The notes: a model not told the origin generated them from the letters alone. Numbered from the stretch's first letter, positions 28,551 through 37,637 are shown. The stretch: 64,000 nucleotides of DNA from Streptomyces sp. MNU76 (GCF_020982545.1 NZ_JAJKLK010000001.1:992001-1056000); one strand, 5' to 3'. Numbers and translations are program-made.

Positions 28551-30289
28551 GAGTGCTCCTCCGGGTGGCCGGTTCCGGGGCCGCTGCTCGCAGGGCGCGT
28601 CGTACCTGGGCCGTGGTCAGCCAGGGCTGCGGGGCGAGGATCTTCGTGACCTGCGGGGCGAAGGAGGGGGAGCCGACGACCACCTCGGCGGTCGGCCCGT
28701 CGGCCACGACCTCCCCGTCGGCGAGGATCAGCACGCGGCGGGCCAGCTCGGCGGCCAGCTCCACGTCGTGCGTGGCCAGGACGATGGCGTGCCCGTCGGC
28801 CGCGAGGCCGCGCAGCAGCGCGATCAGGCGTGCCTTGGCCGCGTAGTCGAGGCCCCGGGTCGGTTCGTCGAGCAGGAGCAGCGGCGGGCGGGCCGTGAGG
28901 ACCACCGCCAGCGCGAGGGCCAGCCGCTGTCCCTCCGACAGGTCGCGGGGGTGCGTGTCGTCGGCGATCCCGGTCAGCAGCTCGGAGGCCAGGGCTCGGC
29001 ATGTGCCCGGGGCGGCCCCCGCGTCCCGGTCCGCCGCCGCGCACTCCGCCGCGACCGTGTCCGTGTACAGCAGGTCACGGGGTTCCTGCGGTATGAGGCC
29101 CACGCGGCGTACGAGGTCCGGGGGCGCCGTGCGGTGGGGGACCAGGCCGCTCACCCGGACTGAACCGGCCGCCGGTTCCACCAGGCCGACCAGCGCGGAC
29201 AGCAGGGTGGACTTGCCGGCGCCGTTGCGGCCCATGAGGGCGATGGTCTCGCCGGGGGTGACGGTGAGGGAGACGTGGGTGAGGGCGTGGACGCGGCCGT
29301 GGTGGACGTCGAGGGCCGTGACCGTTGCCGGGGTGTCGTGCGGGGGGGGTGTGGGGGTCGGGCGTTTGCCGAGGAGGCGCCGGAGGAGGGGGAGGGGTGG
29401 GGGCGGGGAGAGCTCGGGGTTGGTGTCGTGTGCGGGTGCGGGTGGTCTGTGGCTGGTCGCGCAGTACCCCGTGCCCCTCGGGGCGAGGGTTCCCGCAGGG
29501 GCCCGAGCGGCGGCGGGCGTCCCGGACTGTCAGGGAGGGGGACCAGCCGGCCAGGCGGCCCAGGTCCACCACCGGTGGGTACACGGGCGAGACGGCCATC
29601 ACCTCGGCCGGCGTGCCCAGGACCGGCGGGGCTCCCGGGGCCGGGAGGAGGGTGACCCGGTCGGCGTACTGGACGACGCGTTCCAGGCGGTGCTCGGCCA
29701 TGAACACGGTCGTGCCCAGGTCGTGGACGAGCCGCTGGAGCACGGCCAGGACCTCCTCGGCGGCGGCCGGGTCCAGGGCGGAGGTCGGCTCGTCCAGGAC
29801 CAGCACGCGGGGGTGCGGGGTGAGGACGGATCCGATCGCGACGCGCTGACGCTGGCCGCCGGAGAGCGTGGCGAGGGGGCGGTCCCGGAGGTCGGCGAGA
29901 CCCAGCAGGTCGAGTGTCTCCTCCACCCGCCGCCGCATGACGTCCGGGGCGAGCCCCAACGACTCCATCCCGTAGGCGAGTTCGTCCTCGACCGTGTCCG
30001 TCACGAAGTGCGCCAGCGGATCCTGGCCCACCGTGCCGACCACGTCGGCGAGTTCACGCGGCTTGTGGGTACGGGTGTCCCGCCCCGCCACCGTCACCCG
30101 GCCGCTCAGGGTGCCCCCGGTGAAGTGCGGCACGAGCCCGCTCACCGCCCCCAGCACGGTCGACTTGCCCACCCCCGACGGCCCCACGAGCAGCACGAGT
30201 TCACCCTCCGGTACCTCGAAGTCCACACCCCGGACGGTGGGTTCGGCCGCGCCGTCGTACGTCACGGACACATCCTGGAAGCGGATCAC
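28547..30289 (-). pseudogene. ecfA: ECF transporter fused double ATPase (EcfA-EcfA'), two apparent frameshifts
   Basis: The N-terminal ABC domain (from GTG 30289: MIRFQDVSVTYDGAA) has Walker A GPSGVGKST, signature LSGGQRQRVAIG and Walker B VLVLDEPTSALD. The second domain has GRNGAGKST, LSEGQRLALALA and LLLLDEPTRGLD. The two lie in different frames: the linker (29340-29520) contains an eight-base G run at 29342-29349, and dropping one base joins them. A second shift near 28575-28640 is needed to reach the stop at 28547, which overlaps the S-component ATG. The linker also contains a copy of the genomic repeat. The fused ATPase would energise the ECF complex. Sequencing error is possible for both shifts. 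Confidence 0.75.
29429..29485 (+). repeat. Intergenic-type repeat, copy 2, inside the ecfA linker
   Basis: TGCGGGTGCGGGTGG is followed by GGTCGCGCAGTACCCCGTGCCCCT, a slightly diverged copy of the repeat family, here read as protein in the EcfA interdomain linker. All other copies in the window are intergenic. Confidence 0.6.
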
Positions 30290-31444
30290 GAGGTTTCCTC
30301 CTCGGACGGGGCAGCGGTCGGCGCGGGGACGGCGAACGCGGGCAGCAGGCCCAGCAGGATCGCGGCGGCGGGCAGGAGGGGAAGGTCGGGGAGGTGAGCG
30401 GGACGACGGTGGGGTGCAGCGCGGCGGGGTCGTACGCGGCGCAGACGATCAGCAGCGCGGCGACGGCCACCCCGGACCCGGCCACCAGCCACGCCCGCAC
30501 CCCCACGCGTCGGGCCGATAGCGGGTGCGCGGCGAGCGACGGCCGCCCAGCCGCAGTCCCGCCAGCGCGGCGGCCACTCCCGTGAGCAGCACGGGGAGGC
30601 CGTAGCCGCCGCCCTCGGCGGTCAGCACGCCGTACGTTCCCGCGCAGACGCCGAGCAGCCCACCGAGGGTGAGCGCGGCGGTCGTACGGCGGACGGGTGC
30701 CGGGACCTCGGCGGTCCGGCCGTAGCCGCGCGAGTCCATCGCGGCAGCCAGCGCCACCGACCGCTCCAACGCGCCCTCCAGCACCGGGAGTCCGACGTGC
30801 AGCAGCCCCCGTACGCCACGGTCCGGCCGGCCCCGCAGCCGCCGCGCGGCCCGCAACCGCTGTACGTCCGCCACCAGATGCGGGGCGAACGTCATCGCCA
30901 CCACCACGGCCACCCCGGCCTCGTACAGGGCGCCGGGGAGGGACTTGAGGAGGCGGGCCGGGTTGGCCAGGGCGTTGGCGGCACCGACGCAGATCAACAA
31001 GGTGGCCAGCCGCAACCCGTCGTACAGCGCGAACAGGACCCCCTCCGCCGTGACCCGGCCGCCCAGCCGGATCCCCTGCGCCCAGACGGGAAGCGGCACT
31101 TCGGGGAGCGTGACCAGGGTGTGCGTCCCGGGGACGGGCGACCCCAGCACGACCGCGAACCCGAGCCGGACGCCCAGCACCACCAGCCCGAGCTTCACGA
31201 ACGCGGTGTACGAGCGGGCCCAGGGGGCGTCGGTCCGGTGCGTGGCCACGACGTATCCGGCCACCGCGATGAGCAGGGCGAGGAGCAGGGGGTTGGTGGT
31301 GCGCGACGCGGCGGTGCCGAGCCCGAGGGCCCAGACCCACCAGGCGAGGGGATGCACCCCGACCCCGCCGCCTCGTACCGCCGACTCGCGCACCCTGCGC
31401 CTGGCCGCCCCCGACTCCGGGCGCCCTGTGTCGAACCCTCGCAC
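30286..31444 (-). pseudogene. ecfT: ECF transporter T component (CbiQ-like), two apparent frameshifts
   Basis: The main frame (31444-30449) carries the T-component core: a conserved membrane region and the coupling-helix motif ALAAAMDSRGYGRTAEVP, similar to CbiQ's A-R-G helices. The C-terminus is broken twice. After RPDAWG the sequence continues in another frame as VRAWLVAGSGVAVAALLIV. After VVPLTSP it continues in a third as DLPLLPAAAILLGLLPAF, ending EEETS at 30286. Each change is repaired by one extra base, in the five-C run at 30500-30504 and the four-G run at 30388-30391. The stop overlaps the EcfA GTG. The GTG start lies 9 bases after the upstream stop. Confidence 0.75.
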
Positions 31445-31453
31445 CGCGCCGCC

Positions 31454-32221
31454 CTATCCCCGACGCCGTCGCGCCCGCCACACCGCCGCGCCTCCCAGCA
31501 CGGCGACCGCTCCCACGCCCACGAACAGCCCGACGGTCGGCCCCTCGCCCTCCTGGGTGGCACCGTCGGCCGACGAACTCGGGTCATCGGCACGACCGTC
31601 GGAGCCGGACGCGGACGGGGACGCGGACGCGGACGCGGACTCGGAGTCGGTGCCGGTGTCGGCACCGGAGTCGACCGCCTCGCCGCAGCCCCGCACCGGA
31701 TATCCCCCGATCGCGCAGAGCAGCGCGTTCGTGTCGTACCGGAGGGGCTTGGCGACGGACGCCAACGCCTCGGCCGTGGTCGCGTCGTCCGGCACCCGCG
31801 CACAGGCCGTACGCGCCTTCGGATGTGTCTCGCCCTCCGGCGCGTCGGCGGCCGTACCGAAGTCGATGACCAGCGCGACCCGCTTCTGACCGCCCCGCGC
31901 GGCCGTGTCCCCGCAGACCGAGGCGAAGTCGGCGGAGCCACGCGGCCGGACCGCGTCCGACGAGTCCCGGCTCACGGAGAACCGGAAGCCCTGCACCTCT
32001 CCGTCCGCCGGGCGCGCGGTCGACGGCCCCTGCGTGGCGTACGCCCAGGCGGAACCGTCCCGCTCCCAGAAGGACCAGTACCGGTACGCGGCCGCGTGGG
32101 CGGGCCCCGAACTCCCCAGCAGGAGCAGCAGAGCGCCGAGCGACACGAGCACCGGCGACAGCGCGCCGCCCGGCGTCACGGCAGCCGAACCCCGTGCGGC
32201 TCCCCTGCGACGCCCGGTCAT
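31454..32221 (-). CDS. SCO2322-like secreted, membrane-anchored protein
   Basis: This 255-residue protein has a signal peptide (SPVLVSLGALLLLLGSSGPAHA), a mature domain starting AAYRYWSFWERDG with FRFSVSRDSSDAVRPRG and four Cys residues, then a Ser/Asp/Ala stalk. A C-terminal membrane helix (VGLFVGVGAVAVLGGAAVW) and a basic RARRRRG tail follow, an LPXTG-less anchor plan. It matches the SCO2322-type family found beside ECF genes in Streptomyces. The ATG at 32221 overlaps the preceding stop (ATGA), so translation is coupled. It probably helps capture the vitamin at the surface, which is an inference. Confidence 0.75.
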   Translation of the reverse strand: MTGRRRGAARGSAAVTPGGALSPVLVSLGALLLLLGSSGPAHAAAYRYWSFWERDGSAWAYATQGPSTARPADGEVQGFRFSVSRDSSDAVRPRGSADFASVCGDTAARGGQKRVALVIDFGTAADAPEGETHPKARTACARVPDDATTAEALASVAKPLRYDTNALLCAIGGYPVRGCGEAVDSGADTGTDSESASASASPSASGSDGRADDPSSSADGATQEGEGPTVGLFVGVGAVAVLGGAAVWRARRRRG

Positions 32222-33585
32222 GCCTGCGGCCGCTTCCGGCCGGCCCTCACCAGCACGAACCCGGCGGTGGCGGCGACCACGACCAGCCCGAGTCCGATCG
32301 CCCACCAGGCGCCCGCCCCGAGGCCGTCGCCGGCCTCGTCCCCGGCGGTCGTGTCGTCGTACGGCACCGAGGAGTAGTCGCTCCCCTCACCGGCCGGGCC
32401 GGAGTCCTTGAGCTGGGCGACGAGATCGGCACCGCCGAAGTCACGCGGGTCACCACCACAGGCGTGCGCCGCGAGCACGAGCTGGGCGTACGCTGCGGGC
32501 CCTGCCTTGGCCGCCCACACCCCGTAGTTCTTCCGCAGCCAGGCGAGCGGCTTGTCGGTGGCGGCCAGGTTCCCGGCGGCGGCGAGCGCCACGACCGCGT
32601 CGGCGGTGGTGCCGTGGTCGGGCTGGTCCTCCGCACCCGCGAGGGAGGACTTCAGATAGCCGTCGGCGGTAAGGGCACCGGCCAGGTGGACGGCCCCGTT
32701 GTGCGCGAGCTTCTCCGGGGATTCCCCCGGGACGCAGGCGCCGAACGACCCCTTGCCCTTGCCCTTGTCCGTGCCTGTGCCCGTGCCGTTGTCCTTGTCC
32801 TTCCCCGTGCCGCCGCCCGACTCGACCACGAACCCCTCGCCGAGGCTGCCGAGCACCGCGGCGGCCGTGGCGTCGGCGTTCGCGGCGAGACCGCCCTTCT
32901 TGTCGGGCTGGTAGGCGAAGGCGCCGCCGTCCTCGGCGCCGTTCTTGTCGCCCGTCTCCCCGTCGCCGCAGGGGAGGGCGAGGGAACGCAGGGCGTCGTA
33001 GGGGGAGTTGCCGTCCTTCTGCTGCTTCTCCGGGGCGTCACCGGCGGCGGCCAGCGCGCCGATCACGACGGACGTCGAGTTCGCGTCGCTGGGCCCGCCC
33101 GGGGTGTAGCCCCAGCCGCCGTCCTCGTTCTGGTTGTCCTTCAGCCACCGCACCGCCCGGCCGGCCTCGGCGTCCCGCCCGCCGACCGCGGCGAGTGCCT
33201 GTATCGCGGCGGCCGTGCTGTTGGTGTCGACGGCCGTCTCGGCGTCGCACCGCGCGGTCGCGTCGGCGCGGTACGCCGCGAACGCCCCGCTCGCGCACTG
33301 CTGCCCGACCAGCCACTCCACGGCCCCGGCACCGGGCTTCTCACCCACGGTGTCCAGGGCGAGCAGGGCGAGGGACTGCCGCCATACGCCGTCGTACGTG
33401 GGGTCGGTGTATCCGTACAGTCCGGTGGGGATCGCCTGGGAGGGCGAGGCGGAGGGAGCGGTGGACGCCTCGGACGCCGTGTCGGCGGCGAAGGCGGCCG
33501 ACGCGAAACCGGTACCGGTCCCGGTGCCGAGCCCGGCTGTGGCGACCAGTACGGCGACGACCGCGGCGCTGCGGCGGACATTCAT
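32218..33585 (-). CDS. Surface-anchored prenyltransferase/squalene-oxidase-repeat (alpha/alpha-barrel) protein
   Basis: This 455-residue protein has a signal peptide (SAAVVAVLVATAGLGTG...FAA). Several repeats of the alpha6/alpha6-barrel type follow: WLKDNQNEDGGWGYTPGGPSDANST, AIQALAAVGG and AVVALAAAGNLAATDKPLAWL. A C-terminal membrane helix (GAWWAIGLGLVVVAATAGFVLV) ends in RAGRKRPQA. The same repeat family builds the barrel of eukaryotic intrinsic factor and transcobalamin. It is the first gene after a cobalamin riboswitch, so it is a good candidate for a cell-surface cobalamin-binding protein feeding the ECF transporter. Catalytic Asp motifs of terpene cyclases are absent. Confidence 0.75.
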   Translation of the reverse strand: MNVRRSAAVVAVLVATAGLGTGTGTGFASAAFAADTASEASTAPSASPSQAIPTGLYGYTDPTYDGVWRQSLALLALDTVGEKPGAGAVEWLVGQQCASGAFAAYRADATARCDAETAVDTNSTAAAIQALAAVGGRDAEAGRAVRWLKDNQNEDGGWGYTPGGPSDANSTSVVIGALAAAGDAPEKQQKDGNSPYDALRSLALPCGDGETGDKNGAEDGGAFAYQPDKKGGLAANADATAAAVLGSLGEGFVVESGGGTGKDKDNGTGTGTDKGKGKGSFGACVPGESPEKLAHNGAVHLAGALTADGYLKSSLAGAEDQPDHGTTADAVVALAAAGNLAATDKPLAWLRKNYGVWAAKAGPAAYAQLVLAAHACGGDPRDFGGADLVAQLKDSGPAGEGSDYSSVPYDDTTAGDEAGDGLGAGAWWAIGLGLVVVAATAGFVLVRAGRKRPQA

Positions 33586-33649
33586 GATCGGCGGCTGCCT
33601 CTCCCTGACGGGGAGCCGGGCGGCACGGCGGAGCGCCGGGCGGCTCGGC

Positions 33650-33840
33650 TCCGTATTCCTCGACGGTGCCGTGCACCGGCGGGCCGCCGGTGACGCGAGC
33701 CGGTCACGATTCCCTGCAGGGCAGTCCGACTTGCCACCCTGTCGCGGGCGGCTCACGGTTGCGGGTCAGCGCCGGATTTGCACCGGCTTCCCCCTGTACG
33801 GGTGTGATGACGACGCGGTCACTCTACCTGTCGGTAGCCA
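33650..33840 (-). promoter_or_regulatory. Cobalamin (AdoCbl) riboswitch
   Basis: Read on the minus strand the leader contains GGGGGAAGCCGGTGCAAATC, then CGGCGCTGACCCGCAACCGT and further paired segments (GGGTGGCAAGTCGGACTGCC). These are the conserved core of B12 riboswitches, including the B12 box. Flanking strands around 33820-33840 (CTACCGACAGGTAGAG) fit the closing stems. It controls the five-gene minus-strand operon from the barrel protein to the ECF S component, presumably shutting it off when cobalamin is abundant. Confidence 0.85.
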
Positions 33841-33879
33841 GGTTCCTGAGGGCCGTTCGTGCCGCGATAGGTTCGGGCC

Positions 33880-34677
33880 ATGCGTACGGGGAGACTGCTG
33901 GGCGCGGGCCGCACGGCCGACGTGTACGAACTCCACGCCGACGAGGGCGAGTCCGGACCGCACGGTCCCGACGGCCTCGCCGAGGACACCGGGACCGTCG
34001 CCCCCGGCGGCCCAGCCGACCGTGACGGAGCCGACAGACATACCGGACGCGACGGTCCCTGGGTGCTGCGGCGCTACCGGGACGGGTCGGGTGACGCGGC
34101 GGCCGAGGCCGAGGTCATGGAGCACGTGCGGAGCCATGGTTACCCCGTCCCGCGCGTCCGCTCGGCGAACCGTACGGAGATGGTGCTGGAGCGGCTGTCC
34201 GGGCCGACCCTGCTGGAGGCCTGCGCCGGCGGCCGCGTCGCCCCGGCGGAGGTCGGAGCCACCCTGGCCCGCCTCCTGCGGACCCTCCACGCCCTTCCGC
34301 CCCGGCACCGCCCCGCCTCCAGCGTCCTCCACCTGGACCTCCACCCGGAGAACGTCCTTCTCACGCCGCGCGGTCCGCAGGTCATCGACTGGAACAACAC
34401 CGAGGAGGGGCCGCCCGGCCTCGACTGGGGCGTCTCGGCGATGATCCTGGCCCAGGTCGCCGTCGCCCCGTCCGACCCGCGCGCCCGCCTGGCCCACGCC
34501 ACCCTCGTCTCCCTCCTCGCGAACCGGTCCGAGGGCGCTTCCGGCTTGACGGAGGACGGGCTGGCCGAGGCGAGGCGACGCCGGACGGCCAACCCGACGA
34601 TGTCCGTGCACGAGAACGAACTCATGGGACCGGCGGAGGAGTTGATCCGCGGGCTCGCGGATCCGGCGGAGGCCTGA
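33880..34677 (+). CDS. Aminoglycoside-phosphotransferase-like kinase family protein
   Basis: This 265-residue protein has a Gly-rich start (GRLLGAGRTADVYEL), Brenner-type catalytic loop VLHLDLHPENVLL (~144-156) and metal-binding VIDWNNTEEG. These are the motifs of the APH/choline-kinase fold. A disordered acidic insert (residues ~25-58) separates the first strands. The substrate is unknown, and true antibiotic inactivation should not be assumed. It starts ~40 bases from the riboswitch promoter region in the opposite direction. Confidence 0.75.
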   Translation: MRTGRLLGAGRTADVYELHADEGESGPHGPDGLAEDTGTVAPGGPADRDGADRHTGRDGPWVLRRYRDGSGDAAAEAEVMEHVRSHGYPVPRVRSANRTEMVLERLSGPTLLEACAGGRVAPAEVGATLARLLRTLHALPPRHRPASSVLHLDLHPENVLLTPRGPQVIDWNNTEEGPPGLDWGVSAMILAQVAVAPSDPRARLAHATLVSLLANRSEGASGLTEDGLAEARRRRTANPTMSVHENELMGPAEELIRGLADPAEA

Positions 34678-34720
34678 GCGGAAGCCCCATGCCGCCGGAA
34701 GCCTCACACCGCCGGAGGCG

Positions 34721-35749
34721 TCATACCGCCACGTACCGCACCGGATCCGCCCCCGCCACCGCCTCCGCCCTGCCCAGCTTCACCAGCCGTCGTACATGGG
34801 CCTCCGCCTCGGAGACCGCGATGTTGCGCGAGCCGAAGGGGATCTGGGGCCAGGGGCGGTTCCACTCCATGCGTTCGGCGAGCTGCCACGCGGTGAGGGG
34901 GGTGGAGAGCAGGGCGAGCAGGTCGGTGAGCCGCAACTCGTGGTGGGCCAGCAACTCCCGTACGCGCGCGGCCGCGTCGGTGAACGTGTACTGATGCGCG
35001 GGCAGGATCTCGGCGGCGCCCAGGCGGCCGACGCGTTCCAGGGAGTCGAGGTAGTCGCCGAGGGGGTCGGTGACGGTGTCGTCGTCCGGGTCCTCGTAGA
35101 GGCCGATGTGCGGGCTGATCTCGGGCAGGAGGTGGTCGCCGGAGAACAGGCGCCCCTGGCCCGGGAGTTGTGCGGGGTGTGCCTCCTCCAGGTGGAGGCA
35201 GACGTGTCCGGGTGTGTGGCCCGGCGTCCAGATCGCGCGGACCCGGCGGCCGGGGAGGTCGAGGAGTTCGCCGGGCACGATCTCGCGGTCGGGGAGCGCG
35301 GGGGAGAACCCGGGCAGCGCGCGCGGGCGGCGCGGGGCCCGCAGGGGCGCGAGGTGCTCCTCGGGCGCGCCCGCCGCCGTGAGCTTGTCCGTCATGTAGG
35401 AGTACCAGCGCTCCGGGCCGGTCCCGCGCGTGCGCCGGACGATCGCCGTGTCCGCCGCGTGCATCGCGATCCACGCCCCGGACGCCTCGCGCACCGCCCC
35501 CGAGAGGCCGTGGTGGTCGGGGTGGTGGTGCGTGATCACGACCCCGTGGATCTCCGCGACCGATGTGCCGCACGCGCTCAGGCCCGCCGAGAGCGTGTCC
35601 CAGGACGCCGGGTCGTCCCAGCCGGTGTCGACGAGGACGGGCCCCCGGTCGGTGTCGACGACGTACACGAGGGTGTGGCCGAGCGGGTTGTCCGGGATGG
35701 GGACCTCGATGGACCGTACGCCTCCGCCGTGATCGGTCACCTGTGTCAT
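34721..35749 (-). CDS. MBL-fold metallo-hydrolase
   Basis: This 342-residue protein has the zinc motif VVITHHHPDHHGLSG (~74-88), then GHTPGHVCLHLEEA and FSGDHLLPEISPHIG, and a C-terminal winged-helix-like region (ELLAHHELRLTDLLALLS). The family includes hydrolases of thioesters and lactones. Its start at 35749 lies 15 bases from a perfect KstR operator, so it is probably part of the steroid regulon, perhaps acting on an acyl-CoA or lactone intermediate. Confidence 0.8.
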   Translation of the reverse strand: MTQVTDHGGGVRSIEVPIPDNPLGHTLVYVVDTDRGPVLVDTGWDDPASWDTLSAGLSACGTSVAEIHGVVITHHHPDHHGLSGAVREASGAWIAMHAADTAIVRRTRGTGPERWYSYMTDKLTAAGAPEEHLAPLRAPRRPRALPGFSPALPDREIVPGELLDLPGRRVRAIWTPGHTPGHVCLHLEEAHPAQLPGQGRLFSGDHLLPEISPHIGLYEDPDDDTVTDPLGDYLDSLERVGRLGAAEILPAHQYTFTDAAARVRELLAHHELRLTDLLALLSTPLTAWQLAERMEWNRPWPQIPFGSRNIAVSEAEAHVRRLVKLGRAEAVAGADPVRYVAV

Positions 35750-35763
35750 GGGCCCACTATAAC

Positions 35764-35777
35764 TAGAACGAGTTCCA
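35764..35777. promoter_or_regulatory. KstR operator, perfect match, MBL/aldehyde dehydrogenase region
   Basis: TAGAACGAGTTCCA fits TnnAACnnGTTnnA at all fixed positions. It is 15 bases upstream of the MBL hydrolase start. Confidence 0.7.
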
Positions 35778-35844
35778 CCGGGGATGGGCGTGTGAACGCG
35801 CGGGTGTCCGCACCGGCCCGCCCGCGACATGGACTCCTTCTCCT

Positions 35845-35862
35845 GGAACTGGTATCAGTTCC
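35845..35862. promoter_or_regulatory. Perfect 7-bp inverted repeat upstream of the aldehyde dehydrogenase
   Basis: GGAACTG-GTAT-CAGTTCC lies 52 bases before the ATG at 35914. It differs from the KstR and CTGAC motifs and could be an operator or part of the promoter. Confidence 0.45.
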
Positions 35863-35872
35863 CTATTCGAAA

Positions 35873-35887
35873 CTGACGGTATGTCAG
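35873..35887 (+). promoter_or_regulatory. CTGAC-N5-GTCAG palindrome, aldehyde dehydrogenase promoter
   Basis: CTGACGGTATGTCAG has perfect arms. It contains an in-frame ATG (35881) that might be mistaken for the start, but the ribosome site GGGAGG favours the ATG at 35914. Confidence 0.6.
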
Positions 35888-35913
35888 AGAAGTGGCTCCG
35901 GGAGGCAACGGCC

Positions 35914-37404
35914 ATGACCGAACTCGTGGAACACGGACAGCTGTTCATCGGCGGGGAGCTGACCGACCCCCTGGGCACGGACGTCATCGAGGTGGTCTCG
36001 CCGCACACGGAGGAGGTCATCGGCCGCGTCCCGCACGCCTCGCGCGCGGACGTCGACCGCGCCGTGGCCGCCGCGCGCCACGCCTTCGACCACGGCCCCT
36101 GGCCCCGGACGACCCTCGACGAGCGGATCGAGGTCGTCACCCGGATCAAGGACGCCTTCGCCGTGCGCCACGAGGAGTTCGCCCGGATCATCAGCTCCGA
36201 GAACGGCACCCCGTTCACCTCCAGCGTGATGGTGCAGGCTCTCGCGTCGATGATGGCGTGGGACGCGGCGATCACCACGGCCCGAGACTTCACGTACGAG
36301 GAGCGGCGCGGCGGCGTCCTCGGTCAGATCCTGGTCCGGCGTGAGCCGGTCGGGGTGGTCGCGGCGGTCGTCCCCTGGAACGTGCCGCAGTTCACCGCCG
36401 CCGCCAAACTCGCCCCCGCCCTGCTCGCCGGCTGCCCCGCGATCCTCAAGGTGTCCCCCGAAACCCCCCTGGACGCGTACCTGTTGGCGGAGATCGCCAC
36501 CGAGGCCGGCCTGCCCGAAGGCGTGCTCTCCATCCTTCCCGCCGACCGTGAGGTCAGCGAGTACCTGGTCGGGCACCCGGGCGTCGACAAGGTCTCCTTC
36601 ACCGGCTCGGTCGCCGCCGGCAAACGCGTCATGGAGGTCGCCGCCCGCAACCTCACCCGCGTCACCCTGGAGCTGGGCGGCAAGTCGGCGGCCGTGATCC
36701 TCCCCGACGCCGACGCACAGACCGCCGTGAACGGCATCGCCCCCTTCGCCTGGATGATCAACGGTCAGGCCTGCGTGGCCCAGACCCGCATCCTCGTCCC
36801 GCGTACCCGCTACGACGAGTTCGCCGAGGCCTTCGCCGCCTACGCCTCCGCGCTGAAGGTCGGCGACCCCCTGGACCCGGCCACCGAACTCGGCCCGCTC
36901 GTCGCCGCCCGTCAGCAGCGCCGCAGCCTCGACTACATCCGCATCGGCCAGGAGGAGGGCGCCAAGATCCTCACCGGCGGCGGCCGTCCGGCGGACCTGG
37001 AGCGCGGCTGGTACGTCGAACCGACCCTCTTCGGCGACGTCGACAACTCCATGCGCATCGCCCGGGAGGAGATCTTCGGCCCGGTCATCTGCCTCCTGCC
37101 CTACGGCGACGAGACCGAGGCCGTCCGTATCGCCAACGACTCCGACTACGGGCTCAGCGGCAGCGTCTGGACCGCCGACGACGAACGCGGCATCGACATC
37201 GCCCGGCAGGTCCGCACCGGCACCTACTCCGTCAACACCTTCAGCCTCGACATGCTCGGCCCCTTCGGCGGCTACAAGAACTCCGGCCTGGGGCGCGAGT
37301 TCGGCCCCGAGGGGTACGGCGAGTACCTGGAGCACAAGATGATCCACCTGCCGCCCGGCTACGAGCCGCCCGCCGGCGTCACGGCGGGCAAGGGCGTCGG
37401 GTGA
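35914..37404 (+). CDS. Aldehyde dehydrogenase family protein
   Basis: This 496-residue NAD(P)-dependent aldehyde dehydrogenase has VVPWNVPQFTAAAKLAPALLAGC, FTGSVAAGKRVME for the nucleotide, LELGGKSAAVIL with the general-base region, and the nucleophile in NGQACVAQTRILV. GPFGGYKNSGLGREFG follows near the end. The start at 35914 is supported by GGGAGG 8 bases upstream. It overlaps the ferredoxin gene (TGATG). Its position between KstR and CTGAC-type sites suggests oxidation of a steroid side-chain aldehyde after P450 action. Confidence 0.85.
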   Translation: MTELVEHGQLFIGGELTDPLGTDVIEVVSPHTEEVIGRVPHASRADVDRAVAAARHAFDHGPWPRTTLDERIEVVTRIKDAFAVRHEEFARIISSENGTPFTSSVMVQALASMMAWDAAITTARDFTYEERRGGVLGQILVRREPVGVVAAVVPWNVPQFTAAAKLAPALLAGCPAILKVSPETPLDAYLLAEIATEAGLPEGVLSILPADREVSEYLVGHPGVDKVSFTGSVAAGKRVMEVAARNLTRVTLELGGKSAAVILPDADAQTAVNGIAPFAWMINGQACVAQTRILVPRTRYDEFAEAFAAYASALKVGDPLDPATELGPLVAARQQRRSLDYIRIGQEEGAKILTGGGRPADLERGWYVEPTLFGDVDNSMRIAREEIFGPVICLLPYGDETEAVRIANDSDYGLSGSVWTADDERGIDIARQVRTGTYSVNTFSLDMLGPFGGYKNSGLGREFGPEGYGEYLEHKMIHLPPGYEPPAGVTAGKGVG

Positions 37405-37637
37405 TGGGCGACCGCTGGCACGTGGAGGTCGACCGGTCCCTCTGCATCGGCTCGGCCCAGTGCGTCCACCTCGCCCCGGACTCCTTCCGCCTCGACTCCG
37501 CCATGCAGTCCCACCCCGCCGAATCGGAGACCGACGCCCACGAACGCGTCCTGAAGGCGGCGGAGGGCTGCCCGGTGGAGGCGATCTCCATCGCCCTGCT
37601 CGGGAGCGGGGAACCGGTGTTCCCGCCCGAGGAGTAG
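37404..37637 (+). CDS. [3Fe-4S]-type ferredoxin
   Basis: This 77-residue protein begins MGDRWHVEVDRSLCIGSAQC. The cluster Cys residues lie in C-x5-C and in EGCPVEAI near the end; the second Cys of a [4Fe-4S] pattern is replaced, giving a 3Fe-4S ferredoxin like those serving actinobacterial P450s. It is translationally coupled to the aldehyde dehydrogenase (TGATG). The CYP125-like P450 at 23653 has no ferredoxin beside it, so this is a reasonable partner. Confidence 0.85.
   Translation: MGDRWHVEVDRSLCIGSAQCVHLAPDSFRLDSAMQSHPAESETDAHERVLKAAEGCPVEAISIALLGSGEPVFPPEE

Noticed and set aside
33880..34677. Antibiotic resistance from the aminoglycoside-phosphotransferase-like protein
   Set aside because: The fold is shared by many kinases, no resistance-specific motif is visible, and the gene stands in a metabolic setting.
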